22,975 bases of DNA, taken from contig CAYYQW010000063.1 in assembly GCA_964472505.1 (NCBI GenBank), forward strand, positions 1 through 22,975, written 5' to 3'. The stretch comes from JAYEIA01 sp964472505 (GTDB lineage: Bacteria; Bacteroidota; Bacteroidia; Bacteroidales; JAADGE01). Positions 1-8,958 of this stretch are shown in pieces (positions within the stretch are counted from its first letter, which is position 1; each line of letters opens with the position of its first letter). Below the pieces are notes generated by a model, which saw only the letters and a list, made by a program, of their open reading frames with translations, was not told the DNA's origin and did not search any database. A program made the position numbers and the translations under genes.

Positions 1-311
1 CTTTCGGCCAAGTCCCCCGCGGGGGATTTAGGGGGTATTCCGGCAGATAAAAAAAACGAGCCGGTTATTAGCTTGTAGGCTATTGCAGAAAAAAAACGAC
101 AATTTTAGTTTACTAATATATGCTCATAAGTTGCTGATAATCAATCCATGGATCAGGAGTTCTGATATGGTGTTATTGCATTTTCCGGTCTTATAAACAT
201 CCTAATGTTTTTTTATTTACGAAACAATTTTCTCTTTTTAGCGTAAGATTAAAAATCATTCGCCAATTCATAAGTTTCATATATATTTGTGGAAAACAAA
301 CAAAATATCCT
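1..311. other. Intergenic region ahead of the aldehyde dehydrogenase gene
   Basis: No convincing coding sequence is visible. The segment starts with a GC-rich 14-bp perfect palindrome at 13-26 (five C, GC, five G, closed by T and A), followed by another G-run at 31-35. This resembles the short GC-rich intergenic repeats common in Bacteroidota, or the tail of an upstream terminator. The rest is AT-rich. The promoter of the next gene lies at its right end and is listed separately. Confidence 0.5.
259..289 (+). promoter_or_regulatory. Bacteroidota-type promoter of the aldehyde dehydrogenase gene
   Basis: A perfect TAnnTTTG -7 box (TATATTTG) lies at 282-289. A weaker TTCG, in place of the usual TTTG -33 box, lies 19 bases upstream at 259-262. 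The ATG follows 22 bases after the -7 box, leaving a short leader. The box match is read directly; promoter activity is inferred. Confidence 0.5.
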
Positions 312-1691
312 ATGAGCAAATCAGACCGGATTACAGAAGTACTTGCAAGGCAAAAAGCCTTTTTTAATTCGCATGAAACAAAAAGTATTTCATTTAGAAT
401 AAAACAGCTAAAACTGCTAAAAAAAGCCGTAGAAGCATACGAAGACAAGCTATACCAAGCACTTAAAACCGATTTAAATAAATCGGCATTTGAAGCATAC
501 GGAACCGAAATAGGTTTGGTGCTGGAAGAATTGGGCTTTCATATTAAACGACTGAGATGCTGGGCAAGACCCAAGCGCAAGCTTAGTTCGCTGATGAATT
601 TTAAATCAAAAACCCGAATAGTCTCAGAGCCTTTTGGGCAAGTTTTAATTATAGCACCTTGGAACTATCCTTTCCATCTTTTATTCATGCCTTTGGTGGG
701 AGCCATCTCCGGCGGAAATACGGCCATACTTAAATCTTCGCCCTACACACCGCATGTTGACGAAGTAATGGAAGCCCTCATCAATGAGTATTTTTCGGAT
801 GAGTACATTGCTTATTTCAGAGGCGGAAGAGAAATGAACCAAGCGTTGTTTGCGCAGAAATTTGATTATATATTCTTTACCGGAAGCCCCTATTTGGGTC
901 GCATTGTTATGGAGGCCGCTTCGAAAAATGTAACACCTGTTACGCTTGAGCTGGGCGGGAAAAGTCCCTGCGTGGTAGATAAAGATGCTAAATTGAAATT
1001 GGCTGCCAAGCGCATTATGTGGGGCAAACTGATAAATGCCGGACAAACCTGTGTGGCTCCGGATTATTTGTTTGTTCACGAAGATGTGAAAGATAAGCTC
1101 ATTGAATACATTAAATATTACATTAAACAATTTTTCGGCGAGAATCCTTCCGAAAGCTCGGATTATCCCAAAATAGTAAACAGCTCCAATGTAGAACGAC
1201 TCAAAATATATTTGGAAGAAGGCACCCTTATACACGGCGGTAAAACTGATGTGGAAAAGCGCTTTGTAGAGCCAAGTTTGCTTAGCGATGTATCGGATGA
1301 TGACAAAGTGATGCAAGAAGAAATTTTTGGCCCCATATTGCCGATTATGACTTTTAAACAGATCGATGAGGTTGTGGAATATGTAACTAATCATCCTAAG
1401 CCTTTAGCTTTTTATTACTTCTCGGAAAGCCGCAGCAGCCAAAAAGATATTATTAAACGAACCACTTCCGGAGGCATGTGCATCAATGATACTTTGATGC
1501 AATTGGCAAGCTCTAAAGTACCCTTCGGCGGAGTAGGAAATAGCGGCCTTGGATTATATCACGGCAAATACAGTTTTGATACCTTTACCAACAAGCGTAC
1601 CGTGCTTAATAAGGCTACGTGGATAGATATTCCGGTTCGTTATGCGCCTTATATGAAAAATTTAAAATTAATAAAGATGATTCTGAAATAG
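312..1691 (+). CDS. Aldehyde dehydrogenase, ALDH3-like
   Basis: NAD(P)-dependent oxidation of an aldehyde to a carboxylate, probably in the cytoplasm. At 459 residues it has the compact length of the ALDH3/YwdH class. Visible motifs in order are PWNYPFHL in the cofactor domain, FTGSPYLGR in the Rossmann part, the general-base motif ELGGKSP with Glu213, the nucleophile motif NAGQTC with Cys247, and EEIFGPILP near the C-terminal catalytic face. The full catalytic set is present, so the enzyme should be active. The C-terminus is rich in Lys and hydrophobic residues (NLKLIKMILK), as in ALDH3 proteins that associate with membranes. The start at 312 fits the promoter just upstream. The acetyltransferase gene follows after 28 bases and may be co-transcribed. 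The substrate cannot be deduced; medium or long-chain fatty aldehydes are typical of the class. Confidence 0.93.
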   Translation: MSKSDRITEVLARQKAFFNSHETKSISFRIKQLKLLKKAVEAYEDKLYQALKTDLNKSAFEAYGTEIGLVLEELGFHIKRLRCWARPKRKLSSLMNFKSKTRIVSEPFGQVLIIAPWNYPFHLLFMPLVGAISGGNTAILKSSPYTPHVDEVMEALINEYFSDEYIAYFRGGREMNQALFAQKFDYIFFTGSPYLGRIVMEAASKNVTPVTLELGGKSPCVVDKDAKLKLAAKRIMWGKLINAGQTCVAPDYLFVHEDVKDKLIEYIKYYIKQFFGENPSESSDYPKIVNSSNVERLKIYLEEGTLIHGGKTDVEKRFVEPSLLSDVSDDDKVMQEEIFGPILPIMTFKQIDEVVEYVTNHPKPLAFYYFSESRSSQKDIIKRTTSGGMCINDTLMQLASSKVPFGGVGNSGLGLYHGKYSFDTFTNKRTVLNKATWIDIPVRYAPYMKNLKLIKMILK

Positions 1692-1719
1692 CGAATCGTT
1701 CCAATCGATTTTCATTAAA

Positions 1720-2160
1720 ATGAATATTACCGTAAAAGAAACAGCCTTTGATTCTCAAGATTATCATGAAGCGGTGAAACTGCGAGAAGAGCTTTTACGC
1801 AAGCCTTTGGGCTTGAAGTTTACGCCCGAATTTTTGGCTGCGGATTCCCAAGATTATCATATTGCTGCTTTCGATATTCAAAATGAGCTTGTCGGATGTC
1901 TTCAGTTAAAACCCTTGCCGGATAAAGCGGAAATCAAAATGCGACAGGCCGCCGTGGATAGCCGAATGCAAGGTCAAGGAATCGGTGCGCAGATGATAGC
2001 TTTTGCAGAAGAATTTTCCCGAAATAAAGGATTTGAAAAGATGGTCTTGCATGCACGCAAGCACGTTATAAGTTTTTATATTAAATTAGGATATTCTGTC
2101 GTGGGCGATGAGTTCACGGAAGTAGGAATACCGCATAAAAAAATGGAAAAGCTGCTGTAG
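1720..2160 (+). CDS. GNAT-family N-acetyltransferase
   Basis: Small cytoplasmic enzyme of 146 residues, the usual length for a single-domain GNAT. The acetyl-CoA binding motif A is visible as RMQGQGIGAQMI at about residues 84-95, matching the Q/R-x-x-G-x-G/A pattern. It is followed by the typical helix and a final strand region (MVLHARKHVISFYIKLGYSVVGDEF) in which the FYxKLGY motif is characteristic. The general layout resembles the ElaA/YitI-like GNATs. The substrate is unknown. The gene lies 28 bases after the aldehyde dehydrogenase, on the same strand and with no visible terminator between, so co-transcription is plausible. No missing key motif was seen. Confidence 0.88.
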   Translation: MNITVKETAFDSQDYHEAVKLREELLRKPLGLKFTPEFLAADSQDYHIAAFDIQNELVGCLQLKPLPDKAEIKMRQAAVDSRMQGQGIGAQMIAFAEEFSRNKGFEKMVLHARKHVISFYIKLGYSVVGDEFTEVGIPHKKMEKLL

Positions 2161-2223
2161 GTTTTTTCAAATTCAATGTATAATGAAGTTATTCGTAACA
2201 GTTTCTCATTTTAGTATTATTAT

Positions 2224-5070
2224 ATGGCTTTAGATCTTATTCAAAATATTGCCTTATTGGTCATGCTGTCGGTATTTCTGCGCGTATTGGCAGAGCTTAG
2301 AAGAAAGCATATTTGGGCATACAAAATAGTATTGGGCGCAGCTTTTGGCGTTATTGCCGTTTTGGGTATGGCAATGCCTTTTCATTACAGCGAAGGAATT
2401 TTTTTTGACGGACGTTCTGTTGTTGTAGCTTTGGCCGGTTTATTTGGCGGGGGCACATCAGCTGCTGTTGCCATTTTGTTGTCCTCAGCTTTCCGTATTT
2501 ATTTGGGCGGAGCGGGTGTTTATGCCGGAATTGCTACCGTTTTTGTAGCCGGTGCAATCGGAATGGCTTTACGGCGTATATTTGCATCTAAACCCGAAAA
2601 AATACCTTGGTATGTCCTTTGGTTGGGCGGACTTGTCGTTCATATAGGCATGCTGGCTTGTCAGTTATTATTACCTGAAGGTGAATTTGGAGATGTTTTG
2701 CCAAAAATTTGGTTACCGGTTTTAATTTTATTTCCGGTCGCTTTTGTTTTGATTGCTTTATTACTTGCCGGCGAGGAGCGCAGAATACAGGCAGAGTTCA
2801 ATACACGCAAAGCGGAGAAATTCTTTAGAACCACGCTTTACAGTATTGGCGATGCTGTGATGAGTACCGATAAAACCGGGCGCATACTGCAAATGAACCC
2901 GGTAGCTGAGGAATTAACGGGCTATACTGAACAAGAAGCTAAAGGGCAAGAAATTTCTGAAATTTTCCCGCTCATAAGTGAGGATACCGGTGAAAAGCTT
3001 GAAAACCCAATTGCAAAAGTAATAGAACAAGGGGTAACTGTCGGTTTGGCCAATCATACTTTATTAGTCAATAAAGCCGGAGAAAAAATACCAATTTCAG
3101 ACAGTGCGGCACCCATTGTTGACGGTGACAATGAGGTCAGCGGAGCCATTCTGGTTTTTAAAGACGAAAGTAATACGCGCAAACAAAACCGCCTGCTGGA
3201 AGAAAGTCGTATGAAATACAGGCAGTTGGTAGAATCTGCCGAGGCTGTTGTTTGGGAATATGATACAGAAACCGATCGTTGGACTTATGTGTCGCCAACG
3301 ACTGAAGACCTTTTTAAGCGCACTCCGGCTGAATGGATCGATCTTAATTTCTTGGTTCGGATTATTCATCCGGATGATCGGAAAAGTTTTGTTGCTGATT
3401 TTACGAATTGCTTAAGCGGTTGTAAAGATTTTACGCAGGAATTTCGCATTCAAACACCCAAAGGAAATTACCGTTGGATGCAGAATGTGATAGGAGCTAA
3501 CGAAGAAAACGATAACCATCGTAAGCTCAGAGGGTTTATGTTGGATATTACCGAAAGGAAACAAGCCGAGACTGAGCTTAAGAAAAAAAATGAGTTTATA
3601 CAAACGGTTTTGGATAATTTGCCCATTGGAGTCGCTCTGAACAAAATTGAAGAAGGAACGGCTTTTTATATGAATGAGAAATTCCGGGAGATATACGGTT
3701 GGCATAGAGAAGAACTTGAAAATATTCAAAGTTTTTTCCAAAATGTTTTTCCGGATGAAGCTTACCGAAAAGAAATTGTTTCAATGGTAATGAAAGGCAT
3801 TGAATCCGGAAAGCCGGAGAATATGCTTTGGAATGATATCCTGATAACTAAACAATCCGGACAGCAAGCTTATGTAAATTGTGCTAACATCCCTTTGCCT
3901 GAGCAGGATATAATGGTTTCAACAGTTATGGATATTACTGAGCAGAAAGAAACCGAAAAAGCTTTGCGCGAAAGCGAAGAGCAGTTTAGAAAATTGTTTG
4001 AAAAACATTCGGCCGTTCACTTGTTGATTGATCCCGACAACGAGAGAATTGTAAACGCCAACCAAGCAGCTGCCGATTTCTACGGGCAGTCATTGGAACG
4101 ACTCACACGGATGAAAATTGGAGACATAAATATACTCCCGCTCGGTGAGCTTAGAAAGCACTTTGATAAAGCCCAAAATTCGTATAACTATTTTTTTGAA
4201 ACGGAGCACCGGCATGCAGACGGAAAAATACGTACCGTAGAGGTATTCAGCAGTGCGGTTGATCTGCAGGGAAAAACCTTCCTGCATTCCATAATTCATG
4301 ATGTTTCCGAAAAAAAGAAATTGTTTGCTGATGTTATCGCAGCAAAAGAAAAAGCCGAAGAAAGCGACCGTTTAAAGTCTGCATTTTTGGCCAATATTAG
4401 CCATGAGATTCGCACGCCCCTTAACGGAATATTGGGATTTACGAGTTTACTTACTCAAGCTGATAATATGTCAGTTGAAAACCGAACTAAGTATTCACGC
4501 ATAATTGATAAAAGCGCCGAAAATCTAATGCGTATCATTGATGATATTTTAGATATCTCAAGAATGGAAACCGGACAACTTCTGATTAGTACTGAGCTTT
4601 GCGATATTAACCCTGTGCTTGAAGATTTAAGAACTTTATATCTTAAGAAAATGCAGGAGCGCGATAAGACACATTTGAATTTAAAGTTGGTTTTGCCCGA
4701 TAAACAATTGTTTGCACTCACTGATGAGAGCCGTTTAAGTCAAGTGTTTATTAATCTTTTGGATAATGCCTTAAAATTTACCGATGAGGGAGAAATAGCT
4801 TTTGGCCTCAAAGGAGCCGATAGTAACAGCTTGCACTTTTTTGTTTCCGATACCGGAATTGGAATAGCTCCTGAAAAGCAGTCTGCAGTATTCGACCGTT
4901 TTACGCAAGCTGATGATCTCATTGCTAAACGATACGGCGGTACCGGGCTCGGACTTTCCATTGTGAAAAAACTCACTGAATTGCTTGGCGGTGATGCTCA
5001 TGTTGAATCAGAATTGGGCAAAGGTTCCACTTTCTTTTTTTCAATCAGCAAGGGGCAGGCAACTGATTAG
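2224..5070 (+). CDS. Membrane-bound PAS sensor histidine kinase with a LytS-type 5TM sensor
   Basis: Sensor kinase of 948 residues. Residues 1 to about 185 form a run of hydrophobic helices with the glycine-rich pattern (ALAGLFGGGTSAAVAILLSS) of the 5TM-5TMR_LYT sensor family. About four PAS/PAC modules follow (roughly 195-310, 325-440, 455-575, 585-700); DITERK, DITEQK and DVSEKK mark PAC ends. The HisKA motif SHEIRTPLNG carries phospho-acceptor His727. The ATPase domain shows an N box (NLLDNALKFT), a G1 box (DTGIGI), an F box (DRFTQ) and a G2 box (GGTGLGLSI). There is no receiver domain, so the phosphate must pass to a separate protein. The neighbouring convergent gene encodes a receiver-bearing protein with a degenerate kinase core, a possible but unproven partner. 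The 5TM module suggests sensing of a membrane-accessible ligand; the signal is unknown. Confidence 0.93.
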   Translation: MALDLIQNIALLVMLSVFLRVLAELRRKHIWAYKIVLGAAFGVIAVLGMAMPFHYSEGIFFDGRSVVVALAGLFGGGTSAAVAILLSSAFRIYLGGAGVYAGIATVFVAGAIGMALRRIFASKPEKIPWYVLWLGGLVVHIGMLACQLLLPEGEFGDVLPKIWLPVLILFPVAFVLIALLLAGEERRIQAEFNTRKAEKFFRTTLYSIGDAVMSTDKTGRILQMNPVAEELTGYTEQEAKGQEISEIFPLISEDTGEKLENPIAKVIEQGVTVGLANHTLLVNKAGEKIPISDSAAPIVDGDNEVSGAILVFKDESNTRKQNRLLEESRMKYRQLVESAEAVVWEYDTETDRWTYVSPTTEDLFKRTPAEWIDLNFLVRIIHPDDRKSFVADFTNCLSGCKDFTQEFRIQTPKGNYRWMQNVIGANEENDNHRKLRGFMLDITERKQAETELKKKNEFIQTVLDNLPIGVALNKIEEGTAFYMNEKFREIYGWHREELENIQSFFQNVFPDEAYRKEIVSMVMKGIESGKPENMLWNDILITKQSGQQAYVNCANIPLPEQDIMVSTVMDITEQKETEKALRESEEQFRKLFEKHSAVHLLIDPDNERIVNANQAAADFYGQSLERLTRMKIGDINILPLGELRKHFDKAQNSYNYFFETEHRHADGKIRTVEVFSSAVDLQGKTFLHSIIHDVSEKKKLFADVIAAKEKAEESDRLKSAFLANISHEIRTPLNGILGFTSLLTQADNMSVENRTKYSRIIDKSAENLMRIIDDILDISRMETGQLLISTELCDINPVLEDLRTLYLKKMQERDKTHLNLKLVLPDKQLFALTDESRLSQVFINLLDNALKFTDEGEIAFGLKGADSNSLHFFVSDTGIGIAPEKQSAVFDRFTQADDLIAKRYGGTGLGLSIVKKLTELLGGDAHVESELGKGSTFFFSISKGQATD

Positions 5071-5078
5071 TTGCTTTT
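5059..5078 (+). terminator. Weak hairpin plus T-run at the end of the sensor kinase gene
   Basis: A 6-bp inverted repeat (GCAACT / AGTTGC) with a 4-base loop spans 5059-5074 and overlaps the stop codon. It is followed by TTTT. It sits between two convergent genes only 36 bases apart. The stem is short, so termination is a tentative reading. Confidence 0.35.
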
Positions 5079-5106
5079 GGTGTTCCGAATATTTGAATGT
5101 AGCGCT

Positions 5107-6822
5107 TTATTCGTTTAGCAGCCTTTTCATTTTTCTGAGCAGGTCATCCGTTTTTAGGGGTTTACTCATGTAGTCGTCCATTCCTGCATCTAAGCATTTC
5201 TCTTTATCGCCTTCCAATGCATTGGCGGTAACCGCAATAATTGGGACATGAAGATTGGTCCCGGCTTCCGTTTCTCTAATTTTACGAGTTGTTTTGTAGC
5301 CGTTCATGAAAGGCATTCGGATATCCATAAGAATTAAGTCGTATTTTTTCTGTCCGATTTTTTCTATGGCTTCTTTTCCGTTTTGTGCTACCTCTATGGA
5401 TTTAACATATTTCTTTAATGTTAATACCATAATCTTTTGGTTTACCTTATCATCTTCTACCAAAAGAATATTAGCGTTCTCCAAAGGTATATCGTCTTTT
5501 TTCTGACTTTGCGAACCTTTTTTCGGCAGCTTTTCTGTTTCTGTCTTGTCCGTAGTTTCCGAATGCTCGGTTTCAGCTTCAATTGAGAACAGGAACGCAG
5601 TACCGGAAGCATCGGAGTATAAATTTAGTTTGCCGTTCATCTTTTTAATCTGTCGGTCAATATAAATCAGCTCCGGCAGATTCATGTCATAAATATTATT
5701 TATGAAATTTCCTGATTTTTGTTCTTCAATTACATTCAGCGGTTGGCTGCTTTGCAGCTTGAAAAGAATTTCGCAGCCGCGATCCGATACGGATTTTTTC
5801 CCGACAATAAGCTCCAGTTCAGTGCTTTCTTGTTGTGAGTGATTGTAGAAAAAATCAATTACGCCTATGATTATTTGTTTTAAAACCGTAATATCGGCAT
5901 ATATTTTAGACGGCAGCTGACCCGAAATATTCAAATACAATTTTAGTTTTTGATAATCTTCGGTTTGAAATAATTCTATGGTTTTTTTTATGCTTTTTTG
6001 TAAGGAAAATAAGCTTTGTCTTTTTTTAACTTTTAAGCCTTTTACGCCTGACAAAGAAGGAATTGTATTGACAAGATTGACCAGATTATCTACCGATAAT
6101 TCAATTTCTTCAACCAGCTCTTCGGTTTGTGTATCGTCCTTTAAATTTAAAATACCAACCAAGTGGTTTAGCGGGCTTCGTAATTTAAAAGATAAATCCG
6201 ATATAAGTTGGTTTTTTTCCTGAATATCTTTTTTATAATCCAAAAGCTCCTTTTCTTTTCTGTTAATCTCGATTTCAGATATTTTGAAGTAAATAATCTC
6301 CAAGAGCATGATTGTGGCATAAATAATCAAGAAGCGACTAATGGTATTGGCTGAATATTCGGTAAAGAAATCCCCTTCAGGCGATATTAAGAAAAACAAG
6401 CTAAAAAGTAAAAATAAGCCGACGGTATATTGCACTGAAACTCGTGAAGCGCCAAAAATTACAAGAGAAAAAACCGGATAAAGCAATGCCCAGAATAAAG
6501 CAAGATCACTGTTGCCGCCTGTTACACCTAAATATAATGCATATAACACAGATATGCCGAGTATGCCGTGAGTGATTAAGGATTTCGAGCCTTGAGTTTT
6601 GTTGTAGGCAAACAACAAAGCAGATGAGCCTATGATGAATACCCCGGTAGGAACAACAGTATTGAATTGTCCTGTAGCTATGAAATAGATAAGAAAAAGG
6701 GCGCTGATAGTTATTGCCACGAGCAAACCGCTGTTTAGCAGCATGCGTTCTTTGGCTTCTCTGCTTTCTTTGGATACACCAAAGCGCTTTATTAGTTTAA
6801 TTAGCTCATCAATTATAAACAT
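5107..6822 (-). CDS. Membrane hybrid sensor protein with a degenerate kinase core and an intact receiver
   Basis: Protein of 571 residues. Residues about 30-185 contain around six hydrophobic membrane segments. A basic/acidic helix follows, and then a region shaped like HisKA plus an HATPase. The HisKA motif reads SFKLRSPLN where SHELRTPLN is expected, so Phe212 sits at the phospho-acceptor position and Lys replaces the Glu. The ATPase segment keeps the LKQIIIGVIDFFYNHS helix but lacks the N-box Asn. No DxGxG (G1) or GxGLGL (G2) motif can be found. The C-terminal receiver (about 445-571) looks functional: acidic pair EDD, phospho-acceptor Asp500 in LMDIRMP, the Thr of AVTANA, and Lys in SKPL. 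The protein probably acts as a membrane-anchored receiver or scaffold rather than an autokinase. It runs convergently to the intact kinase. Confidence 0.88.
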   Translation of the reverse strand: MFIIDELIKLIKRFGVSKESREAKERMLLNSGLLVAITISALFLIYFIATGQFNTVVPTGVFIIGSSALLFAYNKTQGSKSLITHGILGISVLYALYLGVTGGNSDLALFWALLYPVFSLVIFGASRVSVQYTVGLFLLFSLFFLISPEGDFFTEYSANTISRFLIIYATIMLLEIIYFKISEIEINRKEKELLDYKKDIQEKNQLISDLSFKLRSPLNHLVGILNLKDDTQTEELVEEIELSVDNLVNLVNTIPSLSGVKGLKVKKRQSLFSLQKSIKKTIELFQTEDYQKLKLYLNISGQLPSKIYADITVLKQIIIGVIDFFYNHSQQESTELELIVGKKSVSDRGCEILFKLQSSQPLNVIEEQKSGNFINNIYDMNLPELIYIDRQIKKMNGKLNLYSDASGTAFLFSIEAETEHSETTDKTETEKLPKKGSQSQKKDDIPLENANILLVEDDKVNQKIMVLTLKKYVKSIEVAQNGKEAIEKIGQKKYDLILMDIRMPFMNGYKTTRKIRETEAGTNLHVPIIAVTANALEGDKEKCLDAGMDDYMSKPLKTDDLLRKMKRLLNE

Positions 6823-7233
6823 ATTTGCAATTTTTTCAGCAATAAATATAAAATTATAAAGCGAAATAATAAATATTTTTTGACGAAGCCCACAAATATT
6901 GTTTTAAATTTGAAAAATCTTTAGAAATCATTTTGTATGAAATGAGTCGCAGACAGTATAAAAAAATCTTTGAGCCGGAATTTTACTGCACCTGTCAAGT
7001 GTTTTCTCCTGACGCAAAACAGGAGACTTTAATATTCCGTGCTGAGAAAACACTACACGGACGCAGGGTTTTCTGCCCAAGTCTAATTATGATTTTTTTA
7101 CCCGACATGTCAAAAGCTCTTTTGCATCATACAACTGTCGGCTTGTTGCTAAGGCAATTTGTGCAAAGTTCTTATTTTAGTATGATTAAACTGTGATGAT
7201 GAAATATTTATTTTTCTAAAACGTTTTGTAATT
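6823..7233. other. Intergenic region with nested inverted repeats
   Basis: No gene is convincing here. An 87-codon reading frame at 6933-7196 on the plus strand lacks signal peptide, domain and promoter and overlaps the inverted repeats, so it was not accepted. The left part is very AT-rich and probably holds the promoter of the minus-strand sensor gene. The right part contains the inverted repeats listed at 6999-7053. Confidence 0.5.
6999..7053. repeat. Nested inverted repeats
   Basis: A 10-bp perfect inverted pair (GTGTTTTCTC at 6999-7008, GAGAAAACAC at 7044-7053) overlaps a second 7-bp pair (TCTCCTG at 7005-7011, CAGGAGA at 7020-7026). The two stems share bases and so exclude each other. 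The element could be a degraded dispersed repeat or a leader structure for the secreted-protein gene at 7234. No T-run follows. Confidence 0.45.
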
Positions 7234-7872
7234 ATGAAATATATTTTGACAATAGGCATTTGCTTACTTTCCGTATTGTTTGCTTCGGCTCAAATACCTG
7301 ACAGACAAAACCTTCGTTTCAAGGAAGGCATTTATTTGAATTTTGAGCAAGTGAAGAATAATAACCCGATTCCCAAAGTGCAAATACGCACAACACTGGA
7401 TTATTCCGATATTTCTTTTTTTGATGAATTGATTCAACAAGAGCATATCGTTTTTTATGATAACTTAGGAAACAGTAAAAGCATAAAAACGGAACAAATT
7501 TGGGGGTATTGCAATAAAGGAACCTTGTTTATCAATATCCATAATCAATTTAACCGAATACCCGTGTTGGGTATGATTTCTCATTTTACCGCTCAGTATT
7601 CCTATACCGAATACCGCTCGCCTTATTCGTATTCCTATTATGACCGATACTCCAATACGGCGCAAAACAAAACCGAGCTGCGGCAATATCTTTTAGATTT
7701 TAAAACCGGAGAGATTTATGAGTTTCATTATAAATCCGTGCAAGCACTTTTGGCCGATGATCCTGACTTGATGGAAGAATATAGCTCACTTTCCGGGCGC
7801 AAGCAGAAAAAAATGAAGTTTTTTTATATCAGAAAGTACAATGAAAAACACCCAATTAAGTTTAATAATTAG
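7234..7872 (+). CDS. Secreted protein of unknown function
   Basis: A 212-residue protein with a clear signal peptide (MKYILTIGICLLSVLFASAQ, cleavage near residue 19), so it is periplasmic or outer-membrane associated. The mature part has a Tyr/Ser-rich stretch (about residues 125-143) and a conserved-looking C-terminus (LDFKTGEIYEF, then DDPDLMEEYSSLSGRKQKKMKFFYIRKYNEKHPI). I believe similar C-termini occur in Bacteroidota hypothetical proteins, but I cannot name a domain or function. Its last codons overlap the start of a broken gene, which suggests the two once formed an operon. Confidence 0.8.
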   Translation: MKYILTIGICLLSVLFASAQIPDRQNLRFKEGIYLNFEQVKNNNPIPKVQIRTTLDYSDISFFDELIQQEHIVFYDNLGNSKSIKTEQIWGYCNKGTLFINIHNQFNRIPVLGMISHFTAQYSYTEYRSPYSYSYYDRYSNTAQNKTELRQYLLDFKTGEIYEFHYKSVQALLADDPDLMEEYSSLSGRKQKKMKFFYIRKYNEKHPIKFNN

Positions 7873-8040
7873 CGTTTGCCTGTAAAGACAAAAGTTTGAG
7901 CTATAATGTTCAGGTTCGAGCTGATACGCTGAACAAGGCCGAAGTGATTTTCGATTTTGAAAATCAGGGAGTTTACTGATGTAATCGACTGTTTTGAAAA
8001 TCAATATACGATGAAATTGGACATTACAGACAAACTTTAA
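7841..8040 (+). pseudogene. Frameshifted remnant of a small exported protein gene
   Basis: Three reading-frame pieces join into one plausible protein. An ATG at 7841, overlapping the end of the upstream gene, starts a signal-like MKNTQLSLIISVCL. It stops at 7883-7885. The next frame, from about 7881, reads CKDKSLSYNVQV and on to FDFENQGVY, stopping at 7977-7979. The third frame, from 7978, reads DVIDCFENQYTMKLDITDKL and stops at 8038-8040. Both shifts are in the same direction, each equal to one extra base. The pieces have ordinary amino-acid composition and join without gaps, so a recently inactivated gene of about 65 codons, possibly a lipoprotein, is the best reading. Two sequencing errors would give the same picture. 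Confidence 0.55.
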
Positions 8041-8078
8041 TTAGCAAATTGTTTTTTTTAATTTAATATCCTCAAAAA

Positions 8079-8933
8079 ATGAAACTCATCACACTTTTTT
8101 TATCAATTGGTATTTTTCTTACGGCAAACTTGGCTGCTCAGCCTAAATTGCCCGAACCGAAAGATTTGGAGAATTTTTACAATTCAACGACCTATATTTT
8201 ATTGAATGATAATATTTTTGGGACTTATAACAGCCGTATTAAGACAGCGGCCAAAAATTATTGGACCCTCACTCCCGTACGTTATATCAACAAGCAAGAA
8301 TTTAAAACAAAGAAAAAATTTCCGCTGGCTTCTTTTATTCTTGAAACAAGTACGCATTTTGAAGGACAGGAAGACCTCGGCGTTTTTACATCTTTGAGTG
8401 TTTTGGGCGGGCACCGTACCGGCAACATTGATTTAATGCCCGATCTGGCTACGCTCCCTTTGGCTTATGATGATGTGGATTATGACGAATACGACTACAA
8501 AATCGGTTTAGCGCTTAAATTTATGCAAAACCACATAGAATGGGTGAACGATAATCCGAATATGGAAAATAAACTGTTGTTTGATCATTACAGAAATGCA
8601 CAAATTCCTACCAAAAACAAAACTTTGTATATGCGAAAAAGTGAAGCCGAAGAAGATTATCGCACATTAAATGCTATTAAAGAAGTGTACAGCGGAAAAG
8701 TCGTTTTTGCCACAGCCGAAGAAATTGAGGAAGTGATAGACTCCGGAGATAAAGATGCTTTGGTTTTACATCTGGTAGCACCGGCAACCGATCGCAACAA
8801 AACTTTGTGTATAAAAATGATAATCAGCGTGGCGGATGCAAATTTGCATTATTTTGATTTTCACCAAATTAATAAACGCAGAAAACCCGGGAACTTTTTA
8901 AAATCCGATTTTAAGGCCATTGAAAATTTTTAA
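8079..8933 (+). CDS. Secreted protein of unknown function
   Basis: A 284-residue protein beginning with a signal peptide (MKLITLFLSIGIFLTANLAAQ, cleavage after about residue 20). No known domain was recognised. The mature part is mixed alpha/beta in composition, with a Tyr/Asp-rich stretch (YDDVDYDEYDYK at about residues 130-141) and an acidic segment (ATAEEIEEVIDSGDKDA). There are no repeats and no further membrane segments. It is the last plus-strand gene before the bidirectional terminator at 8959-8990. It may belong with the other small secreted proteins at 7234 and 7841, given the identical orientation, but there is no functional evidence. Confidence 0.8.
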   Translation: MKLITLFLSIGIFLTANLAAQPKLPEPKDLENFYNSTTYILLNDNIFGTYNSRIKTAAKNYWTLTPVRYINKQEFKTKKKFPLASFILETSTHFEGQEDLGVFTSLSVLGGHRTGNIDLMPDLATLPLAYDDVDYDEYDYKIGLALKFMQNHIEWVNDNPNMENKLLFDHYRNAQIPTKNKTLYMRKSEAEEDYRTLNAIKEVYSGKVVFATAEEIEEVIDSGDKDALVLHLVAPATDRNKTLCIKMIISVADANLHYFDFHQINKRRKPGNFLKSDFKAIENF

Positions 8934-8958
8934 TAAATTGGCAAATACTGTTGATATA

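Noticed and set aside
681..1394. 237-codon minus-strand frame
   Set aside because: Antisense to the complete aldehyde dehydrogenase gene, with no domain or promoter of its own.
6933..7196. 87-codon plus-strand reading frame
   Set aside because: No signal peptide, domain or promoter; it covers the inverted repeats and has unusual composition for this genome.
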